Positions 1 through 13,030 of a stretch of DNA of 64,000 bases are shown here, one piece after another. The DNA is taken from positions 37,470,553-37,534,552 of the forward strand of contig CM071568.1 in NCBI GenBank assembly GCA_036426205.1. The letters run 5' to 3'. Every line of letters begins with the position of its first letter. The stretch's first letter is position 1. Below the pieces are notes generated by a model, which saw nothing but the letters and a program-made list of their open reading frames with translations, did not search any database and was not told the DNA's origin. The translations under genes and the position numbers were made by a program. The stretch comes from Ascaphus truei. Lineage: Eukaryota; Chordata; Amphibia; Anura; Ascaphidae.

Positions 1-1225
1 TACATTTATTTATTTTTTCCCTTCCTCCTCTCCTCTTTGACATTGTGTGTTTCCTGAGGAGATATTGTTCTCTGATAAGGGGAGGAGAAATGTTAAGAAA
101 GGCTTATGGCTTTTTTTAACGGAAAACTGAGTTTTTGTGTGCGTTTTAAGCCTGTCCCAGAACGAGGAGGTGGAGTAATGCAACCGCCTGCAAGTTTTAC
201 CATTGGTGGGGAAAGGGGCTTCTTAAACTACCCTTGCCAGACGGTTTATTGAAGGAATTGTCACAAATATGGACATACCAAGGAGGAGTGTGACAAAGTT
301 GGGACTGTATGCAGCAATTGCGGAGAAGAAGGACACACAGCAATGGCTTGTCGAGTCCCAAAAAAGGGTGACTTGTGTGGGGAACGTGGACATTTTGCAC
401 GGCAGTGCACAAAAAGAAAATCTTACGCCCAAGCGGCAAGGGGTAGTGAGCCGGGAGATACCGCAGAGTTTGTTGGACTGATCTTTGGGAAGGGACAGAT
501 GGAAGAGGGAAGGATGGACTTACAGGAGGGGGGGATCTCAGAAGGGGAGGAAACCCCTGAGTTTCTACAAGGAGAAACTGCAGGACAAGAAATTGAAGAA
601 ACTTTGGCGGGTTCTATAAGCGATATGTTGGAAAAAAAAGAGGAAGATCTCTTCCTGGACTACTTGGCCCAGAAACCGGAGGTGGGGGGAGGGGAGGAGA
701 CGGGAGAAGTCCATCAGAAAGATGCAGGGGAGGGGAAAATATGGTCCTTGATTGTGTTGGAACCTAGCTGGGCAGAAAGTATGGAGTTTCAAGATGCACA
801 GAGGGGGAGGGAAGGTCCCCAAGATGTTTTGGAGGAGGAAATGGAAATAGGAGGAAAAAAAGCTCAAAAGCGTAAAAATCTGCAAGGGATAGAAACAAAA
901 GAAGATAAGGATAGCCAGAATAAAGTGGAGTCTAGAGAGGAAGGTGTAGAGGGTAAAGTTGGGAAAGTATCAGGGAAAGTAACCCTAAAAGAGAAAATGG
1001 AACATTTTGAGGATGCAGTGGGAGATGTTCTATTTTCGGTTGGTATTTTTCGGAAGCAGCATGGGGGGAGTAGTGAGGAACAGATAATAGAAAGATTAGA
1101 AAAAAATATGTACCAGAGAAAACAGCTGACAAAAGAGCAATATGAAGAACTAAAAAAGGAGCATGTGCAGTGGGTTAAAATAAAAGAGGCTAGGGGAGAG
1201 GTGAGGGAGAAGGAAGGTGGGAGAA
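1..1225 (+). mobile_element. Tx1/L1-like LINE ORF1 region, copy A
   Basis: The segment is colinear with 17,560-18,750 (+) and with 14,780-15,990 (-), so the window holds three copies. This copy differs from the other two at many sites where those two agree (for example around 610-640 and 1020-1100), so it is a separate genomic copy rather than a third reading of one. It begins upstream of the window. It ends abruptly in GGTGGGAG at about 1218-1225, where reverse-complement L2 sequence starts; the copy at 18,745 continues past the same motif into GCAATAGCTC. The family assignment rests on CCHC zinc knuckles followed by a SYAQAA-type stretch, as in Tx1-type LINE ORF1 proteins. Confidence 0.7.
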
Positions 1226-1338
1226 GGAAGGAGAGGGCAGCTGAGGGTGGTTTTGAGGAGAGATCAAAGACAGAGAACAGTCCACGCCACGCTAGGTTTA
1301 GGTTAGACTGGTGGATTGATAGTGAGGAGAAAAAGTAG
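259..1338 (+). pseudogene. CCHC zinc-knuckle ORF1 (Gag-like) protein, copy A
   Basis: Tx1-type ORF1 proteins bind RNA and package the LINE transcript. Three knuckle-like units lie in one frame: a first unit at 259-291 lacking its leading Cys, a complete CX2CX4HX4C unit at 310-351, and a third at 373-417 whose first Cys position is a Gly (KKGDLCGE). A TGA at 250-252 closes the frame just upstream. The reading frame is open from 259 to the stop at 1336-1338, but only the part to about 1225 is ORF1; the remainder is antisense L2. The C-terminal two thirds are highly charged (Glu/Lys-rich) and probably coiled-coil. The N-terminus is missing and no start can be chosen. Copies B and C are more broken. 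Confidence 0.65.
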
Positions 1339-1998
1339 GTTTTGTTAGCTTGGAGGGGAGGCGGGCAGAGTTTGACGTAGGATAGCATCTTTTTGAAGGA
1401 AATTATCTGCGAGGAGTTATGACATTTCCCAGAGGCCCTTCAGATAGGAGCGAGTGGGCATGCGAAAGACAGATAGGAGAGGGGGGGGGGGAAGGGTTAA
1501 ATAGGGGAGGATGAGGTAGGGGAGGAATAGTGGGAGGAAACGGGGAGGGGAGAGAGTGAAGGGAGGAAGCAGAACAGAATGAGGGGTGCCGCGCTCGGGG
1601 GAAGGGCGAGACAAGGGGTGGAGGGGGATAGGCGGGAGGGGGAGATGAGCATGGGGGGAGAGGGCAGTGCCGGGGGGGGGGAATTTAGAAAGGCGGGTAT
1701 AGGGGGGAGAAGGTGAGAGGGATGGAAGAGGGAGAGAAGAGGAAGAAAAGAAAGAACAGAGAGGAAAGCAAGAAGTGGTAGATTCAAGAGAGGAGGCAAG
1801 GCAGAGTTGTAGTTACTGACCAGTGTTTGTCAGTAGTCTGTAGCAGAGCATGAGAGTGAGGAGAGAGAGGAGAGGGAGTAAGTAAAGTTCGTAAAGAGTA
1901 AGGAGAGAGTATAGCCGTTAAAAGTGTAGGTTAAGTGGATCAGTAGGAGAGAAGTAGAGGAGTGCAGTAAAGTGGAATACAAGTCAGGTAAGTGAATA
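1226..1998 (-). mobile_element. L2 LINE fragment, left-arm copy
   Basis: This is the reverse complement of L2 sequence at 31,430-31,840. It covers the linker between endonuclease and reverse transcriptase, and matches the right-arm wording around 1,230-1,480 and 1,800-1,998. Its inner edge abuts the same target sequence (AACCGACTC type) as the right-arm L2 insertion, so the insertion is shared by both arms. Its outer edge at about 1,226 is the palindrome breakpoint. The middle part is replaced by a purine-rich expansion. Confidence 0.7.
1478..1795. repeat. Purine-rich low-complexity expansion
   Basis: The + strand is almost pure G/A with long G runs (for example at 1,481-1,490 and 1,671-1,680). 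The corresponding L2 interval in the right arm (about 31,545-31,620) is only about 75 bp and not extreme in composition. The extra ~240 bp exists only in the left arm. It may be a local expansion or a base-calling failure. Confidence 0.7.
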
Positions 1999-2690
1999 GA
2001 GTCGGTTAATAACTTCTGTGTCGATGGGTGGGTATTGGATATTGTAATTCCTGCCACCGAATGTGGTCCCTGGACCGCGAGAATAATTCCTTTGCTGCCA
2101 CGTGCGGCTTTGGATTTGGTCGCAGATACTAGCAGCCATTGTATTACACGGGTGTCTATAGTACGTGGTCACTTGCTTCAGATTTTTCTTATTTAACAAT
2201 TAGTAGCCCCCATGTTTGTGGTCCACACGTGTTGGTCCTGCTTCTCCTGTGAATCATTTCTATTGTATTTTTAATTTATGTATAGAGTGATTCTATATAC
2301 CATTGCCTTAACAATGGGTGAATTTAATAGGAACATTTATTACATATTCCGATCCCTTTGAGCAAAAAATCCGGGGTCACTTCTATCGATGGGGTGTGTT
2401 AATCTTAAAACCCATGGGGGGATCGAGTTTTTTTATTTATGATAGTGTGGTCAAAGTAGAACGGGGGCTGGTGTGCAGAAAAACACTCCCCTGTTCTTTT
2501 AACTTTCAGAATATTAGATATACATACATCACAAGGCTTTTCTGAGTCCAAACACTGCTTCTATGATGTCAGTGTGTACCTTCTTTTGAGCAATATCAGC
2601 CTCTTGTAGCTGGCCTGTTCTTGAACTCGATAAATTTGAAAAAAAAATCGAAGAGAAGCAACGGAAACATAATCCACAGATCATCCATGT
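1999..2690 (-). pseudogene. PLE 1 N-terminal coding region, left-arm copy
   Basis: Reverse complement of 30,792-31,429, the predicted N-terminus of a Penelope-like element protein. The start-codon region corresponds to about 2,680-2,690. Many frame-breaking indels make it untranslatable. Confidence 0.6.
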
Positions 2691-4570
2691 CCAGTTGGAG
2701 GGAAAACAGAAGTATCAAAATAAATGTAGTAAATGGCAGGAAAGTTGTAATAGCAGTTTTGTTTAAAGCAGTGGATTAAGGGGGGATTTCTTGTTCAATA
2801 CCAGCGTATCAGGGTAAGTAGTCAAAGTAAATCAAAGTGCTGGTGTGCTTGTGCTAGCTTGTGTTGTAAATATGAAAATGCACGGTAAAAAAAGCAAAAA
2901 AAAGCAAGCACTTCAATTCAAAAAATCCGTATAGGAAGTGTGATGTCCCAATATTAATAATAGGCCAAAGGTACATTACCAGTCAGCAGAACAGCCAAAA
3001 AAGACGCGCAGCAATCACTAGTAAGAATCCAAAAGTGATTGAAAAGACAACATACAGAACACGTTCCGATCAGGAGGGTCCTTCTTCAGTGGTTACGCTA
3101 TCTAAAACAACTGCCCCTAGAGTGTCAATTTTATACCCAAAACAAATAAACATCAACACAAATCAATGCCGTCGGGGTGTTCGTGTGTGCGTGTGTTGTC
3201 GTGATTTTAGTCAAATCAGAGTGGCGGTTGAATTAATTTTGGGAAATGGGAGGAATATCAGCATGTCTGAATCAAAGTTGACTGTGACAAAGGTGCTAAT
3301 TCTTTTACATGGTGCCATTGCATCAGCCATAGACGGCAAACTAGTGAGGAGTGTGTAGCAGCATCTGTGCCGTGGCTGGTTGTCAAGCATCCTCCTGTCA
3401 TCATTGGGGACTCGGAAGCTCAGGTGACCAAGTAAGGGTGTTTTATTGTATGTTTTGTTGTAATAGCCTGTTATTGAATAGATGCTTGGTAGCTAGTGGA
3501 AAGATCTCTGTCGTCATAGTGATGTTCTGGTATGGACAGCAAGTCGTGGCTAGATACTTTTGACGATTAGCCAGCGTGAGAGGAAGAGTAAGTAGAAAGA
3601 GAACTTCCAACTGGCCTAGGTAACAATAAACCATGGAAAGTTGGGGAATGTGAGGGACGAGACAGTGAGGGACATAAAATGGGTAGTATGGGATGAGGGT
3701 TTTTTCGGGATAGACAGGGGAGGGGGAGGGGGAGGAGAGAGGGACGTAGGGGGGAATAATAGCACAGTACATATATGGACAATATAGATTGACAACGAAA
3801 CAGTCCAGCATAGCCAAATGGTTGTGATACATGAAAATGCGTTATAAGTTACCTGAATGAAAAGTGTCCAACCACATTCTGGATAGTTGCTCTATTCACA
3901 GAAAACATGCTGAAGTTCATGTGTCAGGAGTAATATGACGCAGCGAGAAAGAAACAGTTGGGGTAGCTGAGGCGACACAAACGCGTGTAGGTTCTCGTAG
4001 AGTTTACCAGTGGACTATTTGGGCTCTTGGAGACGATCCGTAGTTAGAACCAGCTCTGAATGCAGTGACGTCCCATCTTGCAGACGGGCGCGCAGAAGGG
4101 AAGCTCCGCTCCAAGGACAGCAGAGATGTGGAAGCAGCAGATGACTGTAGGGCGGTGAGGGTTACATTTCGCGGAGATCCTCCATTCACCTACTTGGGTA
4201 CATGCTTTTATAACGTTGTTGCAAATTGTAAGTGCCGTTTATATTTTATTGTGTTTTTTCCAAATATAAACTTCATATTCATCGCAAATGTAGTTTCTCC
4301 TTCTCTCTCTATAATACACTGACGACGGAAATCGCTAGTGGGGTGGATTACAGCTCAATAGATATATTCAAGGGGGCAACCCAATGTTGCAACTGCTCAA
4401 ACACCATGCTCCTGTGAGAGATCAACCATAAGAGCCCAAGACATGCCTTTTTATATCCATAAAAACGACGTTGGCACTTATATTGTAATAATTGTTCTTA
4501 TTCCTCCCATGCTCCCACTGGATGTTTTTGAGCAATATAACACTGGGAACCCGTGACACAGTCCCCACCC
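2691..4570 (-). mobile_element. PLE leader and terminal-repeat sequence, left-arm copy
   Basis: Inverted partner of about 29,030-30,790. The hammerhead-like segment of the right arm at 30,459-30,493 corresponds to about 3,062-3,090, and the one at 29,650-29,695 to about 3,945-4,005. Both are corrupted here by small insertions (for example extra bases inside the GAAACGCGT box). ORF-like stretches at 3,035-3,358, 3,443-3,832 and 4,065-4,322 have no recognisable protein and fall inside this repeat. Confidence 0.6.
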
Positions 4571-5949
4571 GTTGAGGTTTGGCAAGGGGTTGGATATTAT
4601 CCTATCTGTACCCACCTTCATGTATTTTCACTAATTTATTCCACGAAAGTCAAGTGAGCTTTGTTTTATCACTCTTTTCTAGCAGTTACACAACTCTGAC
4701 ATCATCACGGTCTGCGCAAAATGACGAGGAGGATGCCTGGCACACGAAAACACATGTAGAACCGGAGTAGATTCACGAGGAGACTCTCTCCAAAGTGGGA
4801 GGCAGGGGCACCCCCTCTCAAACCCGGCATGGGAAGCCGTGGTGTGGAGGGAAGTCTAACGGAGAACGCATTGACGGTTCAATGATACCCTACTGCAGCG
4901 GTGCGCAAAACAGGGGGGGGCCCCCTGGGGGGGCACAAGATTATGTGGGGGCGCGGGCGGAGCGTGGGGGGAAGGAGGAAACACTGGGGGCAGAGAGAGA
5001 GTGTGCACAGTGCGGCCAGAAGCGCTCGTGGCTGAGGCTTGGCTTTCTGCTCTGTGTCTTGCAGAGGGGGAGGGCCCGGACTGCTGGGGGGCAGGGGCTT
5101 TCATTTCTGCACACAGAACATCCCATCCTCTCCTTATACCCGTCCCAGTTTCAGCCAGCATGGGGCACGGAGCAGGCTACAGAGACTTTTCCTCCCCCAG
5201 GTGAAAAGTGTGTGACTATGATTGTGTGTTGTGTGTGTCCGCCTCCCTACAATTGGACCAAAGTGTGAATGATTGACCCATGTGTGCAAACGTATTTGTC
5301 ACACGACCTGAATTAAATATGACAATGTACGTATAAACATTTTTTTTCTACAAAAATGTCACAAAAAATGTTAAAGAACGAAACGAGGGAGAAGGGGCGA
5401 GGGAGGGGGAATGAGGGAGAGAAAAGAGAGGAAGAGGACAGAGGGATGAGAGAAGGAGGGGAAAACAGGATAGGAGAAAGGGGGAAAGAAAACAATCAAT
5501 ATTCCCATTCAATAATATGTATATACTTCTATATAAGTATTTTCTCTTGTTGTGACCAAGCGAATCATCTATGAACTTAATTTGCATGGGCCTGATAGGG
5601 GACACCCTAGGAGTGACGTCGAGGTCAAAGATTAACCCAGGCTTAGATATGGGCTTATATTGTTGTCCTTTCAGGTGCATCTACGTTTTATGTTCATCTC
5701 CTTTGAAATAAACTGGGTCGGGCATCGTGCTTTGCGAAGCAAGAAAATTAAATGAAGAAATAACGCTACAGTAAAGTATGCACAGCATATTCATATCCCG
5801 TTAATGTTTCACATAATTATTTGTACCTCGAGTCGGCGGATACAGTGCTAGAAAGGTAAACCAAAATGCGTGGCTATCAGCAGAATGAAGTGATCTGTCT
5901 ATGAAAACAACGCGTTCTGTCAAGATATGTACTGTGGCTAATCTTCGCC
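4571..5949. other. Left-arm repeat DNA with hAT-like terminus
   Basis: Inverted partner of about 27,720-29,030. It includes a CAGCGGTGCGCAAA-type element end at 4,894-4,910 followed by G-rich sequence, and a purine-rich tract at 5,383-5,495 that mirrors a pyrimidine tract at 28,185-28,300. I see no gene. Confidence 0.5.
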
Positions 5950-6680
5950 ATGGATCGTCAAAATATTACACATGCAACAAGTGGCTAACTGCAGCGTCCT
6001 AGAGAGAATAAAAGAAAAGTTGCAGCGCTGTTTCGTGCAAAGGCAAAGAGACCAAGAAAGCCTACGGTGCCTAAAGAAAGGCAACTAAAATAGTTACCAA
6101 GGGGCAAACAACATGCCTGACACGGGTTTTTGCAGGAAGAAAAATTGGAACCGTCTAAATAGAGGACATTGAGTGGGTTCAAGCTTCTTTGCTACGAACC
6201 AGACACCACTTGCTCTCCAAAGCTGAACAGAACAAAGAAGTCCCCAGCCCCCACCTATGCAGACGCCAGACGCCCCCTGACAACCGAAAGCCAAAAAGAT
6301 GTTCCCCGCCACACACTGTGCAAACAGACAGCCCTCTGGGACAACAGAAGCGAACCAAAATTCCCCTGTCCCACAGAACATCCCCTCCGCTCACCCACTA
6401 TTAGCGAGAGAGAAGGATTCACCCCTCCCCACTTTTGGTCAGCCCGAGATCGCGTAAGTCGCATCTGGAATCTTAAGGTTGCCAATGGGGAGATTTGCAA
6501 CAAAACGGCAATACAGGGAAAGAATAGGCAGGCAAAGTTGATCAAATTTGGAGAGGGACTAAGGGCTGGAGAGGGGCAGGGGCAACATGATTTGACAAGA
6601 CCTGCTGTGCTATTATTTGGTTCTGTCCCTCACCCTGTATTTACTTTACCAGTGCAGGAAGAGCTATACGCCAAATAGAC
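5950..6680 (+). pseudogene. Left-arm copy of the unidentified membrane-protein-like ORF
   Basis: Inverted partner of 26,915-27,715 (-). The best open stretch is 6,169-6,678, which repeats the Pro/Thr/Glu-rich block, the Arg/Lys-rich helix and part of the hydrophobic segment. Frame shifts relative to the right arm are frequent. It adds no evidence for function beyond the right-arm copy. Confidence 0.5.
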
Positions 6681-7184
6681 ATCCGCGGCAAGCTTATGAT
6701 GTCACACCGACCGCGAATAGTGCATGGAGGCCTGTAGATCGAGGTCAGGCTTGATCGGTACACCGACCGAAGGAGAAGTCGTGAGCGGCAGATGCAGGCA
6801 CCAGGCCACAGGACGCAGAGATCACGCTCCCCAGGACCAGTCAGTAAGTGTCAGGGCCTTCTTCACTCTATCTTTCCCTCTCCCAAACCTCTATCCCCTG
6901 TGTGTGACATAGGGGTCTGTACAACAGGACAGGTCTTTGGGAGCTAATTGATCAGATCTGTAGGCACCTTCAAAAAATGAATACAACCATGAGGGACAGT
7001 ATTTATTGTTGTTGTAGGATCTCTCACACATTTTCTCCCATCCCTGTTGTTAGTAGTTAACATCAGCAGGGCTAGTAGAGAAGGGCTCTTCTCTCCAAAA
7101 ACAAACAGCACTATCTGATGCCTGTTGTGCTATAGTATCTTCATTTACCCTCCGCATACTATGATGGTTGCACGTGAAGTATTA
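6681..7184. other. Left-arm spacer, no gene seen
   Basis: Inverted partner of about 26,480-26,915. I recognise no coding, RNA or terminal-repeat signal. Confidence 0.5.
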
Positions 7185-9834
7185 GGGTGTATGATAGCGT
7201 TACGAGGTCGTTTTTAGCGCGCAAAGTGCTCTTAGAACGTGATGGTGACGCTGCCACATGCACTAAGCAACGCAAACAGGAACTGCACTCTAAAAACTGA
7301 TATATTTTCAGGACATTTTTTATGTCCAACTTTGCCCGTCGTTACACTGTTTGCGTTCAATTCAGCCTTAACGGGATGCACTGCGAACGAACCTTAGCAT
7401 ACGCAAAATTGCGTTCAAAGAACACGTCGTTCAAGGTAGACGCAAAAAAAAAAAGATGGGGTCCCTGACCCCCGTGGGGGAACCACCCGAGGCCCCTCAG
7501 AACCTGTGGGTCTGACACGGGCCCCCCAGAATCGGGAGGGTTTTTTCCTTACCGGGAGGACACAATTGTGGCCACGGTGGACCCGCGGAAGACACCTGGT
7601 GGGACATGGCGCATTGCGGGACCACAACAGGCTCAGACCCTGTTTGAAAAATGGGTGCGGGCTATGTAGGTCGTGGGGGACCCGTCAGGCCCACTGGGGA
7701 CTCCGGGGCACTGGGGTATTTAACCCTGTATGTAGGTAAATAATAATAGGTATTCTATGGGGGGCACAAGGGGGGTAGTATTTAATAAAATAATGATGTT
7801 TATTGTGGGGCAGTGTTGTATTGTTTTGTTATTGTGGGTACAGGGGGTGGTGGAAGGGGGTATTGGCCCCACAGGGTAGGGATGTGGTGGCCTCCCGATG
7901 GGCTAAGTGGGTTGAGGGTGGTTAGCCTACGGCCGGTGGGGGGGGGGGTTATTGGGGGAGGGGTATGTAGGCCTCCAGAGTGAGGGTTGGGGATGAGGGT
8001 GGGTTGTTAACCCCTAATAACTGTTTAGCGGTTAATAATGCTTGCTAAGGTGATAAGGGGTTAGGGGACATACATGGCTATTTTATTCTTGTGTAGGTGT
8101 TGCAGCACTGGGGGACATGGGCAAGATGAATGAGGATGAAGACGGCCATCAGTGGGTGCCTGGGAAAAGTGGTAAGGTAGGGTGTAAGTATATGTATTTA
8201 CTGTAGTATTGTACTTATCTAGTATTAAAATGGGCAAATGCATTTTACCATACTGCTGCGCACAGGTTATTCGAGCATTAGACGTTCTGTGGCCGCAGCA
8301 GTAGCCTGGCGCAGAGCCAGAGTTGTGACGGGCGCGCGGGCGGGAAGCAGCGGAAAGAGCGACCCATCGGGAGGCGCATCTCCCTTACCGTCCGGGGTCC
8401 GCCGGGTCAACCCGGAACCCCATGCCGCTGTCCAGCGGATACGCGGGCACCAGGGCTCCAGGGGAGACCCAGGACAGCGTGCAGGGGGCGCACGATCCCG
8501 ATCATTTATTGAAAATGTGTGACACGTGACGCGGCGTCTATGACGCGGGCACGCGAGGGGCGCCACTAGCAAGCCGGGAGATTTCCGGTTGCTCGGTACG
8601 ACCCACTTTCAATAAATGGTGTCGGGTACTATATATGGTAATAGTTTGTTGCCACATAATGTTATTATGTGTTAGGGGGCGGGTGGGATGTGTGTTGTAA
8701 AATTGTTATGTTATTGGAGCGAACATGCATTGTGCACGCTAAGGTAATGAAGCTGCTGTTTCATGTATTTTTATATTGGTGTCAGGGCAGGGGGTCTCCT
8801 GGCTGAACCGCATGGATTTCTGCTCAGGGGACCCTGCTTCCCACAACTTACAGCCCAGTTGGGGCACGTGATCCAGTGTCGCTGCATTTATAGAGCCACA
8901 TCGCGTCTTGGCGCTTAAGAGGCGGCGACTTGGCTTCTGTCCGATGCCCATACTGGGCCTGTAACTCAGGGAAGCAGGGGGCTTGGGAGAACAAGAACAG
9001 AATCAATGGGGGTCAGTCAGGGGACCCCATCCCGACACTATTATAAAACATACATAATGATGGCTTCATTACCCATAGCGCTATCGTAAGGCAAGAAGGG
9101 GGTTAACGTTAAAAGGCATTAATAGCATGGTTTATTTGGGACCATTGCCTCCAATAAAAATGCAATAAACACATACACCCCCATGCTCGACACATTATAA
9201 AATGTAATAATGCAGTAGCTTCATTACCCTATGAGATAGCCGCTACGGAAGGAATTATGTTATTTGATGTGGTTTGGGCAGTAGGTTGATGAGCCAGGAG
9301 TTCAGAGTGAACCGGCATTGGTTTCAGCCCGGGGACCCCTTACTTCAGGAGATAAGGGCCCTTATGGGGTGCCAGGTATCACGGCAGATTAACTGTCCCG
9401 CCACGTACGCGGGGTAAAGCTTGTAAAGGGCAGGGGATACCGACACCCCTAAGGAGCCTATACTATGAATAGGGGTCCTACGGGAACTGAAACCAAGCGG
9501 TCAGGTCCTGGACCCCTGTCAATGGTTCACTATTTAAAATGATTATTCGTGTACGTGCGCTGAACAGCCTGCATGGAGTACGGACGATCTTCTGAAATGT
9601 TACAGCGGATTTTTGTTCTATAGCTAGAGTAAGTAAAGGTTAAGAACGCTAGCGGGAGGGAGGAAGGAAGAAAAGCAACCCATACGTGTGGTGTTTTGAT
9701 TTTGAGTATTTTGAGCAGGACGTTAAAAAATGGGCTCAAGGCTTAGTGAATCGCGTCCCGGCCCCTCACTTTTAATGGACGTGCTTTTTTGGAACATCAG
9801 AACGCAAAACCCATTGAGGCGAGTGCATAGCCCC
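7185..9834. mobile_element. Harbinger-like DNA element, left-arm copy
   Basis: Inverted partner of 23,850-26,476. The ends read GGGTGTATGATAGCG at 7,185 and TGCATAGCCCC at 9,834, flanked by TTA on both sides (7,182-7,184 and 9,835-9,837). The corresponding trinucleotide in the right arm is TAA. The internal exon-like segment of the right arm (25,500-25,567) is at about 8,095-8,175 here. Confidence 0.6.
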
Positions 9835-11930
9835 TTAGTTTGTATGATGCTCAATGTTTATAATGTGGGGAATTGTGTCTTTTGTGGAGCAATGGGAGTT
9901 ACAGTCCTATATATGTTCACTCTGATCCACATTTTTGGTCCCACAGTGTTCCGTGGGGAAGTCTAGTAGAACACTGTATGGGTTATGTAACATATCCTAT
10001 TACCACATCGTCATCGTCTGGTTCTCTTCCGGGAACACAGAGGTTTTTAGTGTTGGTCACTTATCATCCAACACAGATGTTGAGACATGCATTGAGGTTC
10101 TCATGAATGTGTCATTACGAAGGAATAATGAATGCATTATAGTAGAGTCTACTGACATGGCGTTGCTGTGCACATAATTGGATCATTAGAGGGGCATTTG
10201 TCAGCCACCAGTACTCACTAGACTGTCTGCCCATCATACCCGTTCTTCTACAGACATTTTGCACGTTGTGATCTCTCCAGTTATTCGTCATGAGTAATTC
10301 TTCCATTTACAAGTATACTTTAGAGTAAGTATTTGTCAGCAAGTACCTCGTAGACTGTCTGCATCAAATTACCTGTGTTTCTAAATGATTTCTTGCCCAT
10401 GTGCTGACCACTCCAGGTATTGTCCCAAATGGGTATATTCTTCCTTACAGAGGATACAGCACAACGTGTTAACCACTAGGCATGTTATAGCAATACACTG
10501 TATAGTTTGGTTACGGACTATTTTAATGTATAATCTAAAAATTGGATTTTAATACGTTATTCACTTTACATGCATATAGGACAGATTAGTTTTCTGATGC
10601 ATAATTGCTATTGAGTAAGGTTCACTCTCTCATTACCAGACATTGACGTGCATCTATACAGGGACCTATCCGGGTGGTGAGTTGTACTTTGCTCATTCGG
10701 GTTGTTTCTCTTTGTTGTGTTCACTATAGTTGCCCTGATGACCACCTGTCTGTATCTTGACCTTTCGGCCATTAAACGTTAGAGGCAGGGTTCATTTATT
10801 TTCAGTCCCACACGTATGCTGATGCAGGAGGGTGACCTGGATGAACACCATCCACACCTGCACACTTCTCTTCACCGGGAATTAGCATGCACGCGCCAGG
10901 CAATGCACCCTGGAAGAAAGCACCTTACCAGACACATTCCCTCACCTCTGACCAGAAGCACACATTCCACCAACAACCATTGGACCCAGCATGTAAGGGC
11001 AAAATTGTGAAGCTAATAGACCATTATCCTCGACAGTGAAATAAGCACACATGCTTGCCGGACCCGCAGAACCCCAGGAGAGTACAGTTCAAAGACACTA
11101 TAGATCGTGCACAGATCCCAGCAATGAAGCAGCAGACCTCCTTGGGCATCGGGAAAAAAAATACTTTCGATAAGCGGCTTGGAAAAGTGACCATACAGCC
11201 AATTATTATTATGAAACACATTCCAGTTATGAGCTAAATCTTCAGGGGTTTAAGGGGGTTAATTATGAGGTAATAGGGGAAGAAAGCGCTGCCTCGAATT
11301 GCGCAGAAATATTATGGCACAAATGAAAACATCATTCATTAACCCCAGTTCTTTTAAGGATATAAAAGCGTCGCTTACCTGGAACCACCACCACAGGTAT
11401 GGGGACGAAAACTTGTTCATTCTTTATTTATTAATTCTTTTCATAAGGAACATTTACTGTGAATGTTCATCTACACAAATATAGTTTTGTTTTAGAAGTG
11501 TCTGTTCATGGTTTCATTGTTTAACAAGTGTTTATCTTTAGACAGAAATATTTATACACTTAACAGTATATGGACATAAGTACTAAGGTTTTCATTTAGA
11601 TATAGTAAACTAGCCCTTGTCAGCATTGGACATGAGTACACATTCAGCCTACCTTGTCCTCAGTTAACATGCAGTATAGTGGAGTGTATCACCCTATTAC
11701 TGTGCAGATGTAACATGCACTACAGATTTTACTTACAGTAGGGGAGGGGACACAATAACTTGCGATACTGCGTGAATTTGGCTGGATTGCATTTTACATC
11801 ATATATCGAATCTTTGCCGCCTTCAGGTTTGACTTCACCCAGGTTACATCGCGGATAACTTCTCGTAATTTGGGACATCTGAAGAAGGGTCAGGCTCGGT
11901 CAGGAAACACTGATGCAAACAGAGTTGGGC
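9835..11930. other. Left-arm copy of 21.7-23.8 kb repeat DNA
   Basis: Inverted partner of about 21,712-23,849. It includes the exon-like block at about 10,820-11,010 (+), mirroring 22,658-22,858. No other coding similarity is visible. Confidence 0.5.
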
Positions 11931-13030
11931 TCTGCACAAAGCGCTTGAAAAGTTTTTTTTATCGCCACAAAATGCCTCTTGGTATCAGTAAGCGCCGATA
12001 ATTTGCCAAAACTTGTATTTTTGTACCCGATAAAAAATTATTGCGGGGCTGGCGAAAGCCACTTTTGGCGCCTTTCACCACTCTTTTTTTAAATCGGCTG
12101 TATTCTAGTGAGCCCCGATCCTGTGTTCAGTGCTTATCGAGCTGATCGGCAGTCTCGAAAAGCCATTTTTTCGGCAAAATCACGCCCGCCAAAGTTCGGG
12201 GGGTCGGTGGGGAGAGACGCTAGGCAAGGCGACACTTAGAAAAAATTAGGCCTTTCCTGTCTGTGATTGATGCAGGGGTCTCCGGAGCTGATACCAGAAC
12301 GGAGCCCCCCGGCCATGCATTCGAGCAGGAAAAATGCATGTAAAGGCCCACTTCATTACCTTAGGGCAACCGCTCAGGCAATGAAGGGGCTAACCGCCGG
12401 TGCCGTTTATTGGGGTAGCGGGGGTGGTGAAGGGGTATTTGGCCCTGTGTTTTGTTTAGGGCTGCGTGCACTTAACCCTTCCACGGACCGTAGCAGTTAA
12501 AGGCCCCCGCTACCCCACCTGCAAGCCCTAAGCAACAACAGTTGGGGCTATAGTACCCCTTCACACACACCGATACCCAAAATAAAAAAAAATCACAACA
12601 ACAGCCCCACACTAAATAAATAAATAAATAAATATCTAAATAAATAAATAATAAATAAATAATTTAAATAATTAATAATATAATATAAAATCTAAATTAA
12701 TAAATAAATAATAAAATATATATACTGAGTAAAGTTAGGTGATAAAAAAATGACAAAAAAACCCTCCCTCCACAGCAAAGCAAACATAGCAACAAGTAAA
12801 TAAACTATATGCTCATCTGCATGTTTAGGCAGGTCTGCAACCCCGCCTTTCACATTACACCCAGCACAAAGCACTTCCACTGCAGCAAGGGATTTGGGAA
12901 TGAATGCAAATGAGCAAACCCGTGCCACTTTTTGGTTCAAAAAACATTTAACATGGTTTTTTCTATAGGCTAAGCTTGCTGCAGGTCACAGCTTTGAGCA
13001 CACGCCAGGTTAAAAGTGCATAGCAGAAAA
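11931..13030. mobile_element. DNA-transposon subterminal repeats and AT-rich microsatellite, left arm
   Basis: Inverted partner of about 20,560-21,715. It contains the repeated phrases around TTATCGCC and GCCGAAAA seen at 21,440-21,700 and 48,600-48,860, and a TAAA-type microsatellite at 12,610-12,720. Confidence 0.55.

Noticed and set aside
864..1388. Minus-strand 174-residue open frame
   Set aside because: It is the antisense shadow of the ORF1 coding region plus L2 sequence; Ser/Pro/Phe-rich composition mirrors purine-rich DNA.
10727..10775. Hammerhead-like CTGATGA in the left arm
   Set aside because: The right-arm partner (22,900-22,945) reads TTATGCA at this place and neither copy has a proper GAAA box after a stem.
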